Part shown: in pieces, positions 1 to 11,500 of the stretch
Position numbering within the stretch: position 1 is the first letter of the stretch
Layout of the letters: each line of letters starts with the position of its first letter
Assembly (NCBI RefSeq): GCF_958298935.1
Contig: NC_084940.1
Coordinates: 9,206,001-9,270,000, forward strand
Reading direction: 5' to 3'
DNA: 64,000 nucleotides
Source: Phragmites australis
Lineage: Eukaryota; Streptophyta; Magnoliopsida; Poales; Poaceae
The notes under the pieces: model-generated
The model's database searches: none
What the model saw: the letters and a program-made list of their open reading frames with translations, nothing else
What the model was told of the DNA's origin: nothing
Translations under genes and position numbers: made by a program

Positions 1-611
1 CCGGGGAAGGAGATTGAGAGAAACGGCAACACCAGGCGCGGAAGCAGAACACGCGTAGCTAACTCCGGCTGCAGTTTTGCAGCTTCTGCGTATCGTCGCT
101 TTCCCTGCTGCTTCGAAATCGCAGATGGCTTTGCTTACTCCAACCTAAATTCTACTGCTCCGTGGAACTATTACAGTCCCCGGAGATGGATGGATCAACC
201 CACTAATCCTACCCAAATCAATCACCCCCCTCGTCAAGGCGTCTCCTTTGGAGATACCATGGAATCCAACTTTCGAAAAGGCTCGATTCCATGTTTGATG
301 TACTGATGCGTACGTGCCAAAACTGTCGCTGAAGCGAGATAGACACCTCGCACCTAGCCTAGGCAGAGGGGCCAGCAGGCCCACAGTGCAGGCTAGTGCC
401 GCCAAATCCGACCGGGGCCACGCCGGCGAAGCGAGAGGCTAGAAGAAAGAGCGTGACCGCAAGGTACCAGTGAATCACTAGCCTGAGAAGAGCGTGGCTC
501 GTTCATGGCTGAGAAGCGGCCACACAACCGAACGAGAGAGCACAGCTCGCACGCAAACGAAGGGAGAACGGGGGGGGGGGGGGGGGCAAGCAGAATGGTT
601 GTCAAGCGTAC
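1..611 (-). other. Intron 1 (partial) of the STP7-like gene
   Basis: Reading on the minus strand, a canonical GT donor at 611-610 follows the first coding exon. I find no continuation of the transporter (the expected next residues begin GVTSMD) down to position 1, so the second exon should lie beyond the left edge. The stretch holds a run of 17 G (570-586) and otherwise nothing I can assign. Confidence 0.6.
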
Positions 612-756
612 CGGAGATCCCGATGTCGTAGCCGAAGATGGCGCCCCCGATGGCGGCGACGAGGCAGGTCATGGCGACGGCGAGCGTCATGCGGCCCTTG
701 TACTGCGCCGCCCTCTCCTTCTTCACCCCCAGCGCCGACACCGCGCCGCCCGCCAT
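612..756 (-). CDS. Sugar transport protein, STP7-like, first coding exon (partial gene)
   Basis: This exon encodes the N-terminus of a plant monosaccharide/H+ symporter-family protein (STP/MST, major facilitator superfamily), a plasma-membrane sugar importer. The 48 visible residues start [20 protein letters not shown] and continue into the first membrane helix (about residues 24-43), ending FGYDIGIS, the conserved N-terminal signature of the family. The [10 protein letters not shown] segment before the helix resembles the STP7 branch, which is reported to handle arabinose and xylose; that substrate is inference from family only. The exon ends one base into a Gly codon at a canonical GT donor, the position where plant STP genes carry intron 1. 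The remaining roughly 470 residues should lie to the left of the window. The ATG at 756-754 is the only in-frame start that gives the family N-terminus. Confidence 0.85.
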
Positions 757-1075
757 CTCTGCTCCTCCTCAGTTCCTTCCTCTTTGCTCCTCTGTTAGTA
801 GTCAAACCAAGAACCGAGCTAACACCCCCACTCCACTCCACCCACCCCCTCGACCGTTGACCCAATTTTCCCGCGGCTCGGGCAGCAACTTGGCGAGCGA
901 TGTGGAGTGAGGGAGATGCGCGTGTGGCGACGAGCGCAGCGGTGACCGCCCGCGTCTCCTCGTCCGCAGCCCTCACCGTAGACTCGTCGCCCGTCTCCAC
1001 ACGGCCAGTCGGCCACGGTGGTAGGCGAGGTAGTTAAGGATGTTTTTTTTAGCTTTTTTTAATTAATATTTTATG
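757..1075 (-). promoter_or_regulatory. 5' leader and probable core promoter of the STP7-like gene
   Basis: Immediately upstream of the ATG on the minus strand lies about 260 bp of GC- and pyrimidine-rich leader (757-1020), followed by an A/T-rich block at 1040-1075. Read on the minus strand this block contains TAAAATATTAATT, a possible TATA element. Transcription start is not determinable here. Several overlapping frames are open in the leader but none resembles a protein. Confidence 0.35.
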
Positions 1076-1925
1076 AGAATTAAAATTCCAGTAAGTAGTT
1101 TATTTTGTCAAGTCAAAATTAATACACGTCACATATATTAACGTGATCAAAATGGTCACGCTAGCAGTACCTCATACCTTCACATGTGAGGTCGATATGG
1201 TAGCCCTGAGTCACGCTAACCCTATGACGTGACTATATTTGCCGTGACTCAATTATATACAGGGTCGTGTTGGTCCTTCTCTTCTGTACATCTTTTTCCT
1301 CCTATAGCCACACTACTACCAAAGCAAGGATCCACGGTAGCACCGATGATCCCCTTCCTCTACCAATCGGGCCATATTTGAAGAGAATTTCACGGGACGT
1401 GTCATAAGAAGGTAGCTCCTTCATTCTCTCTAAGTTTCTTTGGTTTTTGTGACTTGCATTTTTTGTTCAAGGGTAGTTAGGATTCATGATTTGGTTGATA
1501 ATGATGTATGAAATTTGTACGTTTCATGTTAGATTAGAGGTCAAATATCGTGCAATGGACGTGTAGTTACGCATGTGTAACATGTAGAATTTGTTGTATG
1601 CAATTATTTGAGTGTAGAAAATTGAATCATGTATGATTAGGCTTAATGTATAGGAGCAAATCATGTTTTTCTATATATATGATAATTTTGAATTGTTGTG
1701 ATGAAATGAAGAGGCGTGGGATTGAAATGGATTATGTGTAGGCTTTGCATGTGTTATAATGATCGATATTTTTACATATATGAAAGGTTTGGATGGTTTG
1801 TGTAGATAGATCGGATTGTTCGTGTATTTTGTGGTGGCACGGTTAATGCAAATGAGGAGTTTGATAAAATAAGTGAGTAAGTGTTGAAATTTAAGAACTC
1901 GCTTTACTTCGATAAAATACGAATC
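1076..1925. other. Gene-free stretch between STP7-like gene and copia relic
   Basis: No ORF or family similarity seen. 1130-1260 contains several short related phrases around GTGAC and GTCACG (for example CACGTCAC, GGTCACGCTAG, GAGTCACGCTAAC, ACGTGACT), a local sub-repeat typical of non-coding transposon ends. The rest is AT-rich with no feature I can name. Confidence 0.3.
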
Positions 1926-1929
1926 CGGG

Positions 1930-4900
1930 AAGGACCAACAATGTCCATATGGAGAAGTTCTATTGCTTGTTTAGTCATCACCAGATTGACTGGTAGGTGA
2001 TAACCATCTTGCCATACCGATAAGGAGTACAAACGAGTTTCTTCGCAAATTTGAGATTAGGCAATCCTCGGATCAAGCCTAGGGCACTCAAACGAGTAAG
2101 CAAGTCAAAACTCATATGCCCTAGTCTCCAATATCACATCCAAAGCTCAGAAGAAGGTTGAGCAATCAAACAACGAGAAGAACAAAGAGATTTAGAAAAA
2201 TTAGCTTAAAAACTCTCCTAACTCGAGAAGTATCACGTTTGAAATGCACTTTCAAGTCCTCATCCAGCAACTGAGATATATAAAGCAAATTGCATCCTAG
2301 ATGCTCCATCGAAGCCACATCCTTGAGAGTAAAACTTTCATTCACTCTTACCATACATTTGGCTTTTACCCTTCCTTTCCGATCATCCTCGAAAGTGATG
2401 TACTCGTGCCGTTTCATTGGGGTGAGGCTGAAGAAACATGATGTATCTCCGGTCATATGACGCAAACAACCGGAGTTAATGAGCCACTTGTTCTCCATGC
2501 CTCCGCCTGTCACCTACATGCGAGAAGAGTAGTAGGTGGATGACTCAGTACTATGGTTAGTCATAAACTTCTTGGGAATTTAGTACTGGGTCATCCGCCC
2601 TGAAGTAGTAAAAGTAGATGCATGCAAATCAACACTGGGGGCGAGAACCATGAAGAGAAAAATATGGTCTGTCGAAGCGCTGGAACTCAAAGCTTCTTAT
2701 ACGTGGATCAAAACCATATGAGTCATGGTAAGATTCACGCCAGGCACCACCTCTAGGATGAGACTGAAAAGCGCTAGAGACTCATGGGTAGGAGCGAAGA
2801 GAAGGCTCATGTACAACAACAGAGGGGCGGTACATGTCCCGGGTACTCCACTCCCACTCACGCTGCTCATCCCTTCTACGACGAAAGCAAAACCCAACCA
2901 AATGACCCTGTCTTTGGCAGTAGGTGCAGTGGTAGCGTCCCTTGGGAACTCGACTGCCAGTCACTCTAGGCTCTCTCACAGGGGTTCTCATCTAAGACTG
3001 TGAAGCTTTCTTGAATTGTGGTGTGGGCTTATTCTTGGTAGGTTGTGGTGTGATTTTTTTCTTGTTGAGTTGTAGTGTGATATTGATTTTGGATTTCTCA
3101 GCTTCTAGGGTAGTAGATGTGGTGAAAATAGCCTTACTCACTCCATTGTAAGCCACCGTCTCAAAACCCAAACCAAGAGCCAAACTCGCCTTATCGGCAC
3201 ACATCTTGGTCTTGATCAAGATCAAATTCATTTTGCCCTTGCCTTCTGAGTATTTCTCCACTAGAGAAAGGAGATACTCATTCTCGGCTAAAAGCTTCTT
3301 AACTTGCCCTCTAACCCAGCCGAGTTTTGTCCTGAAAGATGATGCAGGTGGGACAATTCGGCTGCACATCCTTCGAACTTCCAACACTCCAATCTAGATT
3401 CCAACTCTTGATGCACACTGCTTTCACTTCAACATCATTTGCAAGCAAAGGGCAATTCATGCAAACGCCTAAGAGAGTGAATCTAGACTCCTCCTCAGAG
3501 AGCTTCTTCTCAGCAATCTCAAACCGACTAGCAACTTAAGCATGCAAAGCCTGAAGCTCGGCAAGTTCTGTCATAATCACCAAACAACTCTCACACTCCA
3601 CATTATCATGCCTAGACCTAAGCAATGCAAGCTCAGAAGAAACATACTTGTATTTAGTCCTAAGCTCCTTCAACTCACGCACAACTTTCTTAAGTAATCC
3701 ATCTTAACTAACGAGAGCATCATTCAAGGTATTGATTTGGATGGAAAGCTGGTCATAGGAAAATAATACCTTGGAGGGATCAAGCTCGGGATCGTTGTCG
3801 TTGTTGTAGTCTGCCATGAAGCAGAGATCGGTGAGGTCCTTAGCCTTCTTCTTGCTCTTCACTTGCGGTTCATCCTCCTCTGAGCTCTCCTCCTTGCTTG
3901 AAGAGGTGTCGATGTCACTGAGATCTGCCACGAACACCCTAGAAGCCGCCTTGATCGCCTTCTTGGATATCTTATCGCGGTTCTTCTTAAAGAAGGGCTT
4001 CTTGTTATTCTTCTTGTGCTTATCGTGGTCATGGTCGCGATTTTCCTTCTTCTCGAGCTTGGGGCAGTCTGCCTTGAAGTGGGTGATGTCACCACACTCA
4101 AAGCAGGAACTGCCCCTCCTCCGGTCTCGGTGGTTGTTGTAGAAGCGGATGAATTTCTTCACGATCAATACAAGATTCTCATCATCAAGCACATCTACCC
4201 GTTCCTCTATGATAGAGAGCAAGGAAGACAAAGCAAATCCACAAGATAAAGTGTTAGCACAAGAAACAATAACTCCAGACTGGTTGCCATCGCTAGGTCT
4301 GGAAACCAATGCCATGTTCTGAGACAGGGGGTTTTCGAGACCAATCCGAGCCGCCTTGGCTATCTCGGTGGACTTAAGCTTGCTGAAGAATTCATCACAA
4401 GTTAACGTGTCGTAACTTGATGACTCTTCAATGCTCAAGATCTTCACTTCTCATATGCTACGATCTAGAGCATAGAGAAGCTTGATCGCTCTCTCATGAT
4501 CAAAATAGGGCAAAATACCAATTGATCGAAGATTGCTAACAATTCCATCAAAGTGAGCAAACATGGTATCCAAAGACTCTCTAGGGTCTTGCACAAATAT
4601 TTGATATTTTTGGTTGTATCTGCTTTGCCGTCTAGCCTTAATCTGATTAGTGCCTTCATAAAAGACACTCAAAGTAGTCCAGATCTTTCGGGCAGTACGG
4701 AGGTGCTGAACCCTGTCAAACTTATTCCGACTCAGGCTTGTGAACAAAATATTATAGCCTTGTTGTTGGCCTCATAACGTTTGATTTTAACATGAGTCGT
4801 GCAAGCAGCAGGGATCTCGTAGTTGGAATTAACTACCTCCCAAATTGCGTTTCCTTTGCTTAAGAGATAAGCCTCAATGCGCATCTTCTAGTACGAAAAA

Positions 4901-4941
4901 TCACGACCATCAAATAACGGAATTTTCTCACTTCTCTCCAT
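1930..4941 (-). pseudogene. Ty1/copia gag-pol relic (gag, protease, pre-integrase; truncated)
   Basis: Minus-strand polyprotein remnant of a Ty1/copia retrotransposon. Gag begins at the ATG at 4941 (MERSEKIPLFDGRDF) with an early stop where family members have Trp, then the UBN2-type gag core (4451-4747). The 3704-4447 segment carries a CCHC zinc knuckle (CFECGDITHFKADCP) followed by a Lys/Glu/Ser-rich linker. The protease segment near 2470 reads WLINSGCLRHMTGD, so the catalytic Asp of the DSG triad is Asn. The pre-integrase domain follows at about 1990-2110 (LGHMSFDLLTRL), and the first integrase residues (LLHMD-like) end near 1930, where similarity stops abruptly. Multiple stops and frameshifts make it dead; RT and RNase H are missing. 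Confidence 0.85.
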
Positions 4942-4972
4942 ATCGCCTACGGATCACAAAGCCGGCTAAGAT

Positions 4973-5003
4973 CAATAAGTGATAAACCGGCTCTGATACT
5001 AAT
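4973..5003 (-). other. Primer-binding-site region of the copia element
   Basis: On the minus strand, directly after the LTR end, the sequence reads TTAGTATCAGAGCCGG. This is a degraded form of the TGGTATCAGAGC site complementary to initiator Met-tRNA that copia elements use to prime reverse transcription. It fixes the LTR/internal boundary at 5003/5004 and confirms the minus orientation. Confidence 0.7.
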
Positions 5004-6415
5004 TGTGGGAACGAGATGACGACTAGAGGGGGGTAAATAGACGCATCAATAAATTTCTTGCGAAATCGATGGCCTTCTCCTATTTAGATCACCTAACGCA
5101 CCTCAAAACTTAAGTGGAAGCAAAAATAGATAGAAGTTTTAATAAGGAAAAATTGAGGCAACACGACTCCATGTATGTTATATGAACCATATGTTCTATT
5201 TAAGATCAATTCATATGTCTTAGCACTCGAAAGATCACAACTTGCAAAAAACAAGAAAAGATGAACACCGAGCAACGGAACTCTCCAAGTTGATTGTCTA
5301 GAGACAAGAGAATTCAAGACCCAATCATATAAGCGTGTGTATGCGAATTTTATGTCTCTAACAAAAAGAAGAATGACATCACAATGTGCTGAAATTTCAA
5401 CCCAAAAATCCAAAATGAATCAAAACCGGAAACGAAAAACTTACAAACTTGCAAGGAGACCAATAAAGAAAAACTAGAAGAAGAGAAATTCAAGTATATG
5501 CAAAAATATAAACTTCATTACTCAAAGAGGTCAACCCTATTTTAGACGGATTACAAAAATTTATTTCTCAAAACTCTTATCTATTACATAGGCTAAGCAC
5601 TCATCTTTCTCTCCTAAAAACCCTAGCTCTAAGCTCTCAAATGTGTGGCACAAGAGAGCTCAAGTGGCTGGTTCAAACTCTCTCATAATCTTACCCATCT
5701 ATTTATAGGCCAGAAAACTTCACCCTTAAGTTTTCTAGTTTCCCCCCCCCCCCAAATACCCCTCTTGTAATACACTCCTACCTACCACCAAGGATATTGT
5801 AGTATATTTTTTCTTCATTCATTGGACGGCCGCAGCGCCTTCATGACTTAGCTTCGTCTCGACGTAAACTTCGCGATGGTGCTATGTACTCTTCCGATCT
5901 TCTCACGGTTTTGAGGCCAAACCGCGAAACCGCCTACACGTTTCTCAAAGTGTGACTCGTCGCCTTGCTTACACCTTAAGCAAGCGTTTCGATGTCGACG
6001 TGTGTACTTCGCCATGCGATCTAGACCACCGGTAATTCTTTCCCGCTTCCTATCCCTCGGGTTGTCTTATCACTTACACCAGCATTCTCTTCGCTTGACT
6101 TTGTCAACACGCCATCTTCATCCGTCTTTCATGCTCTATTTGACCTCTACGTGTTGAGCTAGAATCATCCTTGACTCCACCCGACCTACTTGATCGTATA
6201 ACACCAAGCACTTCGCTTGACCCCGATCATCCCGTCGTCGACTATCAAGTTGCATCCATCACCTGCACACTATGAGACAAGCAACTACATATCTTTAACT
6301 CAAATTTTAGTTAGTATATAATCAATATGCTCAAATAAAATTCTAAATCAATTCAAATAACATCAAAACTCATACAAAATCGAAGATCATCAAACCAAAT
6401 AGATATTTATGTCAA
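5004..6415 (-). repeat. 5' LTR of the minus-strand copia element
   Basis: The inner LTR edge at 5004 is supported by the primer-binding site and by the terminal phrase ACCCCCCTCTAGTCG (minus strand), shared with the LTR ending at 26880. The outer edge is uncertain: I place it near 6415, where the minus strand reads TGACATAAATATC. The LTR contains a C-run near 5743-5753. No partner 3' LTR is present, since the element is cut at about 1930. Confidence 0.5.
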
Positions 6416-7270
6416 CCATATATTATAAATAAATTAAGACATATTTTAACTTAACTTCTCACGTACCTTAAAGCACGCATACGTTGCTGCTACCTGCTGC
6501 TACTGTATTGCTGCAGTGCTGCTGCTACCGCTGCCGAAAATTTTGATTGTAGCAGCCACAATCAAAACTTAACTAGGCTATCTTGATAAATCAATAAGAC
6601 TTGTACGATTAATCCATCCCCAATCATCATACAAAAAACAACGCTGATCCCATAAAATTAATCATGCTGCAGGCGGTTCATCCAGACCAAAACGTGCCAT
6701 CAGCACTCTATACGGATGCATTAGGTGCACTCTATACGGATGGAACTACTCCGGCCGTTTCAGTTCCTTAGCTTCGATCAGCACTCTACTAGCTACGTAC
6801 AACTAAGCCATATAACTACTACGTATTCACCATCTCACTCTCTGATTGCGCCATTCTGATGTCATCATCTGATGTAGAGACATGTCACCCCGCACAAAAG
6901 TAATCTAGAAGTGTAATGAAAAGGCAAAGCTACCAACCAGTTAACGACCGTTCTATGGCGAACCACAGGCCAACTCGACCCAACTCACTCTCTACTTCTC
7001 TAGTCTGCACTGCACGGTCCTAATCATTCCTAGGCAAATGTCTCATCCAATAATCCTTCCACCACTGAATTTGTTAGTGCAAATTAAGAAATATTATAAG
7101 CTGTCGCGATCAAGTACTACCATGAGTCCCAGACTCGCAAATTCAGCGTTCTCTTGAGCTGCTCTCAAGTCCACGGATGACGACAGGCGGAAGGAAAAAA
7201 TGGCGCCGGTGGTAATTGCCTCCGCCGTGCGCTGGCGGGTAGAGCGTTCAAGTAGTGCAAAGTCTCCTGC
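6416..7270. other. Gene-free stretch with a GCT/TGC-rich segment
   Basis: No coding similarity. 6480-6536 is an irregular trinucleotide-rich segment (CTGCTGCTAC repeats). 6700-6745 carries a short direct repeat of the phrase CACTCTA(T)ACGGATG. Nothing else recognised. Confidence 0.35.
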
Positions 7271-7279
7271 CGTGTGAGT

Positions 7280-7480
7280 AGACCTGCTAGTGGGTTGAAA
7301 CCCAACCCAATCCAGATAATATATCTCATCAAACTCAATCCCACCCAACCTAAAGAAAAGCTTTACCAATCCAACCCAAACTAACCCATCAAATTTTCTC
7401 ACCCAACCCAATACCAACCCAGATCCCTCAAACAGGCTCAACCCACTCTCCAACCCATTCTCACGTTTCAGCCTGTGAGC
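7280..7480. repeat. CCAACCCA-rich short-motif array
   Basis: About 200 bp dominated by AACCCAACC/CCAACCCA variants, so the minus strand has an open frame rich in Gly and Trp that is an artefact of the repeat. Such arrays are common as subterminal repeats of hAT-type DNA transposons, and a hAT transposase remnant lies 350 bp downstream. I could not fix terminal inverted repeats. A 16-bp tandem duplication (TGGACCTCATTGGATG) follows at 7509-7541. Confidence 0.45.
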
Positions 7481-7559
7481 CTGGCCAGCATGCTGCTGCC
7501 CATCATTGGTGGACCTCATTGGATGTGGACCTCATTGGATTCAAGGGCATTCAACTGAA

Positions 7560-7825
7560 TGTTTAAATTTTTTGGCAAAAAAATTGAGTATATATATATA
7601 TATATATGTGTGTGTGTATTTGACGTGTTCATGTATACAAGCAATTGGGCTAAAATCTCTTCTTGTCCAAAAATGGCCTTCAGTCGGCCCGTTTACTCTC
7701 CCCGTGCCCCCTATCTACTGGTCCAGCCCAAAAATTGTCAGTATGATTTTGCTTGTCTCAGGGAGGATCGATTCTCATTTGCATCAAGCAGGCATGAGGC
7801 AGCGCCTCAGCTGCAATTCCCCATT
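7560..7825. other. Microsatellite and unassigned sequence before the hAT relic
   Basis: Contains a (TA)n/(TG)n microsatellite at about 7590-7617. The two overlapping plus-strand frames here have no recognisable domain and probably represent transposon intron or leader. Confidence 0.35.
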
Positions 7826-7839
7826 GAATTTTTTTTAAA

Positions 7840-8494
7840 GAGATCACTACCTTTTGTGTGAAGCATGATATTGAACCCCCTAACATGGATGATCATTATG
7901 AGCCACTTATAAAATCAAAGAGGTTCCATAGAAATATCAATAATCTCTATTATTTTCGTATTGAGGTTTTCTTAAATGTTATTGATAGGCAACTTTAAGA
8001 GCTTAATAACATGTTTGATAAGGTAAACGCAGAACTGCTTGTTTGCATGGTATCATTCAATCTATTTGATTCATTTGCTGCATATGACAAGGATCACTTG
8101 CTTAAACTAGCTCAGTTTTATCCAATGGGTTTCTCAAGTACGGATTTGGTGTCTCTTAGTTACCAACTCACATTCTTTATTAATGATATACGTAGAGATA
8201 AAAGGTTCAGAAAGGTGAAAAACCTTGTCGAGCTTTCAATCATGCTTGTTAAAACAGATAAGAGTCTTACGTATCCTATTGCTTACAAGCTTCTCAAGTT
8301 GGTGCTAGTTCTTTTCGTGACAACTATAGTGTTGAGAGAGTATTTTCAGCAATGAATTATATGAAAAATAAGCTAAGAAATAGAATGGAGGACCAATTAT
8401 TAAATAATTGTCTAGTTATATTCATTGAGCAGGAGCTTTTCAAGAAAGTCAAGGAGGATGATGTGATATCATGCTTTCAATCCATGAAGGACTA
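7840..8494 (+). pseudogene. hAT transposase relic, ZMYM1/DUF4371 type (C-terminal part)
   Basis: The plus strand encodes the C-terminal third of a plant hAT-superfamily transposase of the zinc-finger-MYM-type-1-like group. Visible pieces: a helix-rich segment with FRIEVFLNVIDRQL and an in-frame stop near 7995; the frame 8011-8355 (MFDKVNAELL, FNLFDSFAAYDKDHLLKLAQ); then, after a frameshift near 8310, the hATC dimerisation signature VERVFSAMNYMKNKLRNRM (about 8330-8385), ending at a natural stop around 8494. The N-terminal catalytic part is absent. At 8650-8660 the phrase TCCGCCACTG matches the inner side of common hAT termini, possibly the 3' end of this element. Non-functional: stop, frameshift and truncation. 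Confidence 0.8.
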
Positions 8495-8499
8495 ATTAT

Positions 8500-9824
8500 T
8501 TTGTAATTTCTCTTAATATTTGGGTTTCTCTCCATTATAAAAAAATTGTAATATATTGTCGACTTTACTATTGTGAATCTTTTTTTTTTCACATTGAATA
8601 TTTTATGCTATCTTCGAAGTTTGAATGCCTAGCCAAGAAATCCTGAGTCCGCCACTGCTGCACATGTGCCTAAAGTCAGCTGGTTCTAGTTAAACAAGTT
8701 CAAAAGTAATTGAGTGTCACATTCTATTTTTTTAGCTAAACAAGTTCAACAGATCCAAAGATTAAAAAAAAAGAATGTTGAACAGACCCGTGTTCCACAA
8801 CTAAGCACATTGAACAGAACTACAAAGATAAAAAAAGAACACACGACATTGAACAGAAATACACAATATTACATTGGCATATTCACTTATTATGCATATA
8901 AGAGAAATCACTGAAATATTTGTTCTGAATTGTCTTACTCTACTGATCTTGGAGCTGTAGGCAGGTGAACATAGTTCAGATCAAAGAATATTTGCTAGCC
9001 AAAGATGCAGCACAATGATAACGCACCCAATGTCTACAATAAGGAGTCGAACAAAGTTCAGAATGTTCAGAACGAGCCATCAGATCCAATGGTCAATGGT
9101 GCTACATTGAGTTAAGTGTGACATGATATAGTGATCTGAACTAAAAATTCCCAAAAAAAACTTAACTAAACAGGACATCATCGCAACAGAGAGTTGAAGA
9201 ACTGGTGAATGTAAAAGAACTTGAACCAAAGCACCCAACCAATGCTTGCACTTGCACTCAAAACTCAGATGAGTGTCAAAGAACTTGAACTGATCATCAG
9301 CTGCAATCACAATAAAATAAAAAATATGCAGTTAAATAGGTGCCACAAGCATTGCTCCTGTTGCAGGCAAGACCATACAAGAAGTAATCATTCTCAGATC
9401 TTATACGTATATATTATGAAATCTGTCAAGCTATAGCAAATGTAACTTAGCCACAAAAGGAATAGGATATTATATAGAAAGTTCTTGCAACCTGACAGAT
9501 CTACCAATCTACTTTGAGAACAGTAAGCCTAAACAAACATCAACTCCCATCTACTTTGAGAAAAGATCTCCAGAAACTGATAGGAAGGAGAAAAGGGAAA
9601 AGACATAAGCTTGTATTGTTCCTAAGCTTTTTTTTTTTCGTAAACAACTGAGTTGGGTCTCTTTCTACAAAGCCATCTATGTCTGCAGTCGGTCAGAAAC
9701 CGAAGCAAACTAGCAACCCTCCAGATTGCTACATGCACACCTTGAAGTGACTGAAGATATGACAAATTCAGCAAATTAGAATTAGAGGTAAGTTTTTTAG
9801 CACAGCATAATCAAGTTGATTACC
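8500..9824. other. Gene-free stretch between two hAT relics
   Basis: No protein similarity. AT-rich with an A-run (8764-8772) and T-runs (8580-8590, 9630-9640). 8745-8860 repeats the phrase TTGAACAGA several times. The part nearest 9825 may be 3' flanking sequence of the RICESLEEPER-type relic. Confidence 0.35.
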
Positions 9825-10987
9825 TCATCTTGCTTCATAACTCGGATATTCATATAGCCAGTCTTTGCCACAAACAAGAGCTTTGGGAGTTTCTGGCGTC
9901 ATTGAGCTTCGATTTTCACCAAGAATCCGACTGCCACAACTCAATGCAGATTCTGAAGAAGCGTTGCTCAGCGGTATTGCAAGGAAATCACATGCCATAA
10001 CCCTGATGATGAATCAATATGCCTGATTGATTCTCGCATCATCTCTATTGCCTTATGAGCAACCCCTATTCCATCTTGAACTAAAATATTCAGCATATGA
10101 GCACAACATCTAACAAGAAGATGTTCACAATCAAACAATATGTCAGCCTTTCCATTTTCTATCAAAAGACTACAAGCTGAATTATTGTTTGATGCATTCT
10201 CAAGTGTAATCGTGAATATTTTACCTTTTATCCCCCACTCTACCAGGCAATTTGTGATTGCCTCCTCAATTGCAAGACCAGTATGAGAATACTTCACATA
10301 TCTAAAACCAATATTCTTCTTCTTCAAGACAAAGTTGATATCAATATAATGGGTCGTTAGGAAAATGTATCCTAACTTTTGGTTAGATGTCCAAAGGTCA
10401 GATGTGAAGCTTATGTGGGAATCGAGACTTTGCAGTTCACTTTGCAATTCTTGCTTCACTCGCTCATACCTAGCAATAGAATAATTGCGCATTGTTTGAT
10501 GCCCGATGCAACTAAATGTTGGTTGCATCGACTCCATCTATGGAGCAAAGTAGGGGTCATCAAATTTATTGAATGGAATCTCGGCGTGAATGCACCACTT
10601 GACCATTAACTGGTGACTTCTTTGAGGATCAAAGGTAAATGGACCTCCAGGGTGTTTCTTCATTGTAGCAACAAACCTCTTCCTATCATCATCAGTGATT
10701 TTTTAGCATGCCTCGGCAATGTGGTTTCTAAGGCGGTTTGTGCATTTGTTACTTGTCATATTCAAACCACATTATTTGCAAACTGCCTTCGGGTTAGCAT
10801 GGCGACGAGCAGCGTCAGTGGATCCAATAGCGGGAGTGTCGCCGAAGACGGTTGGAAGAGGGCGGGAGGCAACGCGTGCACAGATAAGACTATTATCATC
10901 CAGAGGAAGAAGACGGGTGGAGGGACGTTTGATCTTAGATCCGACGACTGTAATTGATCGACTGAGAAAATTCTTGTTTTCAGGCAT
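9825..10987 (-). pseudogene. hAT transposase relic, RICESLEEPER/DAYSLEEPER type, internally deleted
   Basis: A minus-strand remnant of a BED-finger hAT transposase. From 10987: an N-terminal segment starting MPENKNFLSRSI, then a BED zinc finger (CK-stop-C ... LRNHIAEAC) near 10700-10790 with a stop replacing one residue. Next come the typical FDPQRS, MVKWCIHAEIPFNKFDDPYF block with a stop for Trp, and the catalytic-core entry FTSDLWTSNQKLGYIFLTTH and CAHMLNILVQDGI in 9968-10537. At about 9995 the sequence jumps directly to the C-terminal hATC region (SNASSESALSCGSRILGENR, then ALVCGKDWLY), ending at a stop at 9825-9827. Family members have roughly 300 more residues between these blocks, so the middle is deleted. 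Non-functional. Confidence 0.85.
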
Positions 10988-11500
10988 ATGTAATATAGCA
11001 ACACCCTTAGTTTAGGCTTCCTTGTAGCTCTGCTTGAAGACCAGGAGAAGGATGGGCACTGAGAACTTGTCGATCTTGCTTGAACAGTTGGACGAGACAA
11101 CAATTTGGGTACATTGTAAGGTATTTGGAGTGGCCATGTTGTACGACAAAGTCGGGAGTTTGGTTTACCTGACCGTGAGAGTGAAACTGTTGGATTGGAG
11201 AGTCGGTGACACCACTTGCTAATTCTTTCTCTCGCTAAAAGGCGCAAAGGGTGCCAATGATGGAAGTGAGATTGTTCAAGGATGAGTCTTTTGAAGGATG
11301 AACTTACTCTGATTTTGTTTGGTCTTATATAGTTTGGCTGGGCCTAACTTCTGGCCCATATACGCAGATGGGTCGGGCACTCATGCCCATCCAAAGAAGG
11401 CCAACGGCGGCTGGCGAGGCTCATTGCATTGGATCGAGCATACTTCCCAAAGTCTGAAAGGCCCACAGGCCACATACTGCTCTACATTTCTTAACAGATG
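10988..11500 (-). other. Upstream region of the RICESLEEPER-type relic
   Basis: An open minus-strand frame runs through 11247 but has no recognisable domain and may be leader sequence. Around 11330-11400 the phrases GGCTGGGCC, TGGCCCAT and GGGTCGGGC cluster; hAT elements in grasses often carry such subterminal GGGCC motifs, so the element end may lie here. Terminal repeats were not resolved. Confidence 0.3.

Noticed and set aside
145..1016. Overlapping open frames around the STP7-like exon on both strands
   Set aside because: Only the 612-756 exon gives a family protein; the others lie in intron or leader and have no domain.
7280..7480. Interstitial telomere-like repeats
   Set aside because: The motif is CCAACCCA, not the plant telomere unit TTTAGGG/CCCTAAA.
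7094..7519. 141-codon minus-strand open frame
   Set aside because: Its middle is a translation of the CCAACCCA repeat array, and no domain is present.
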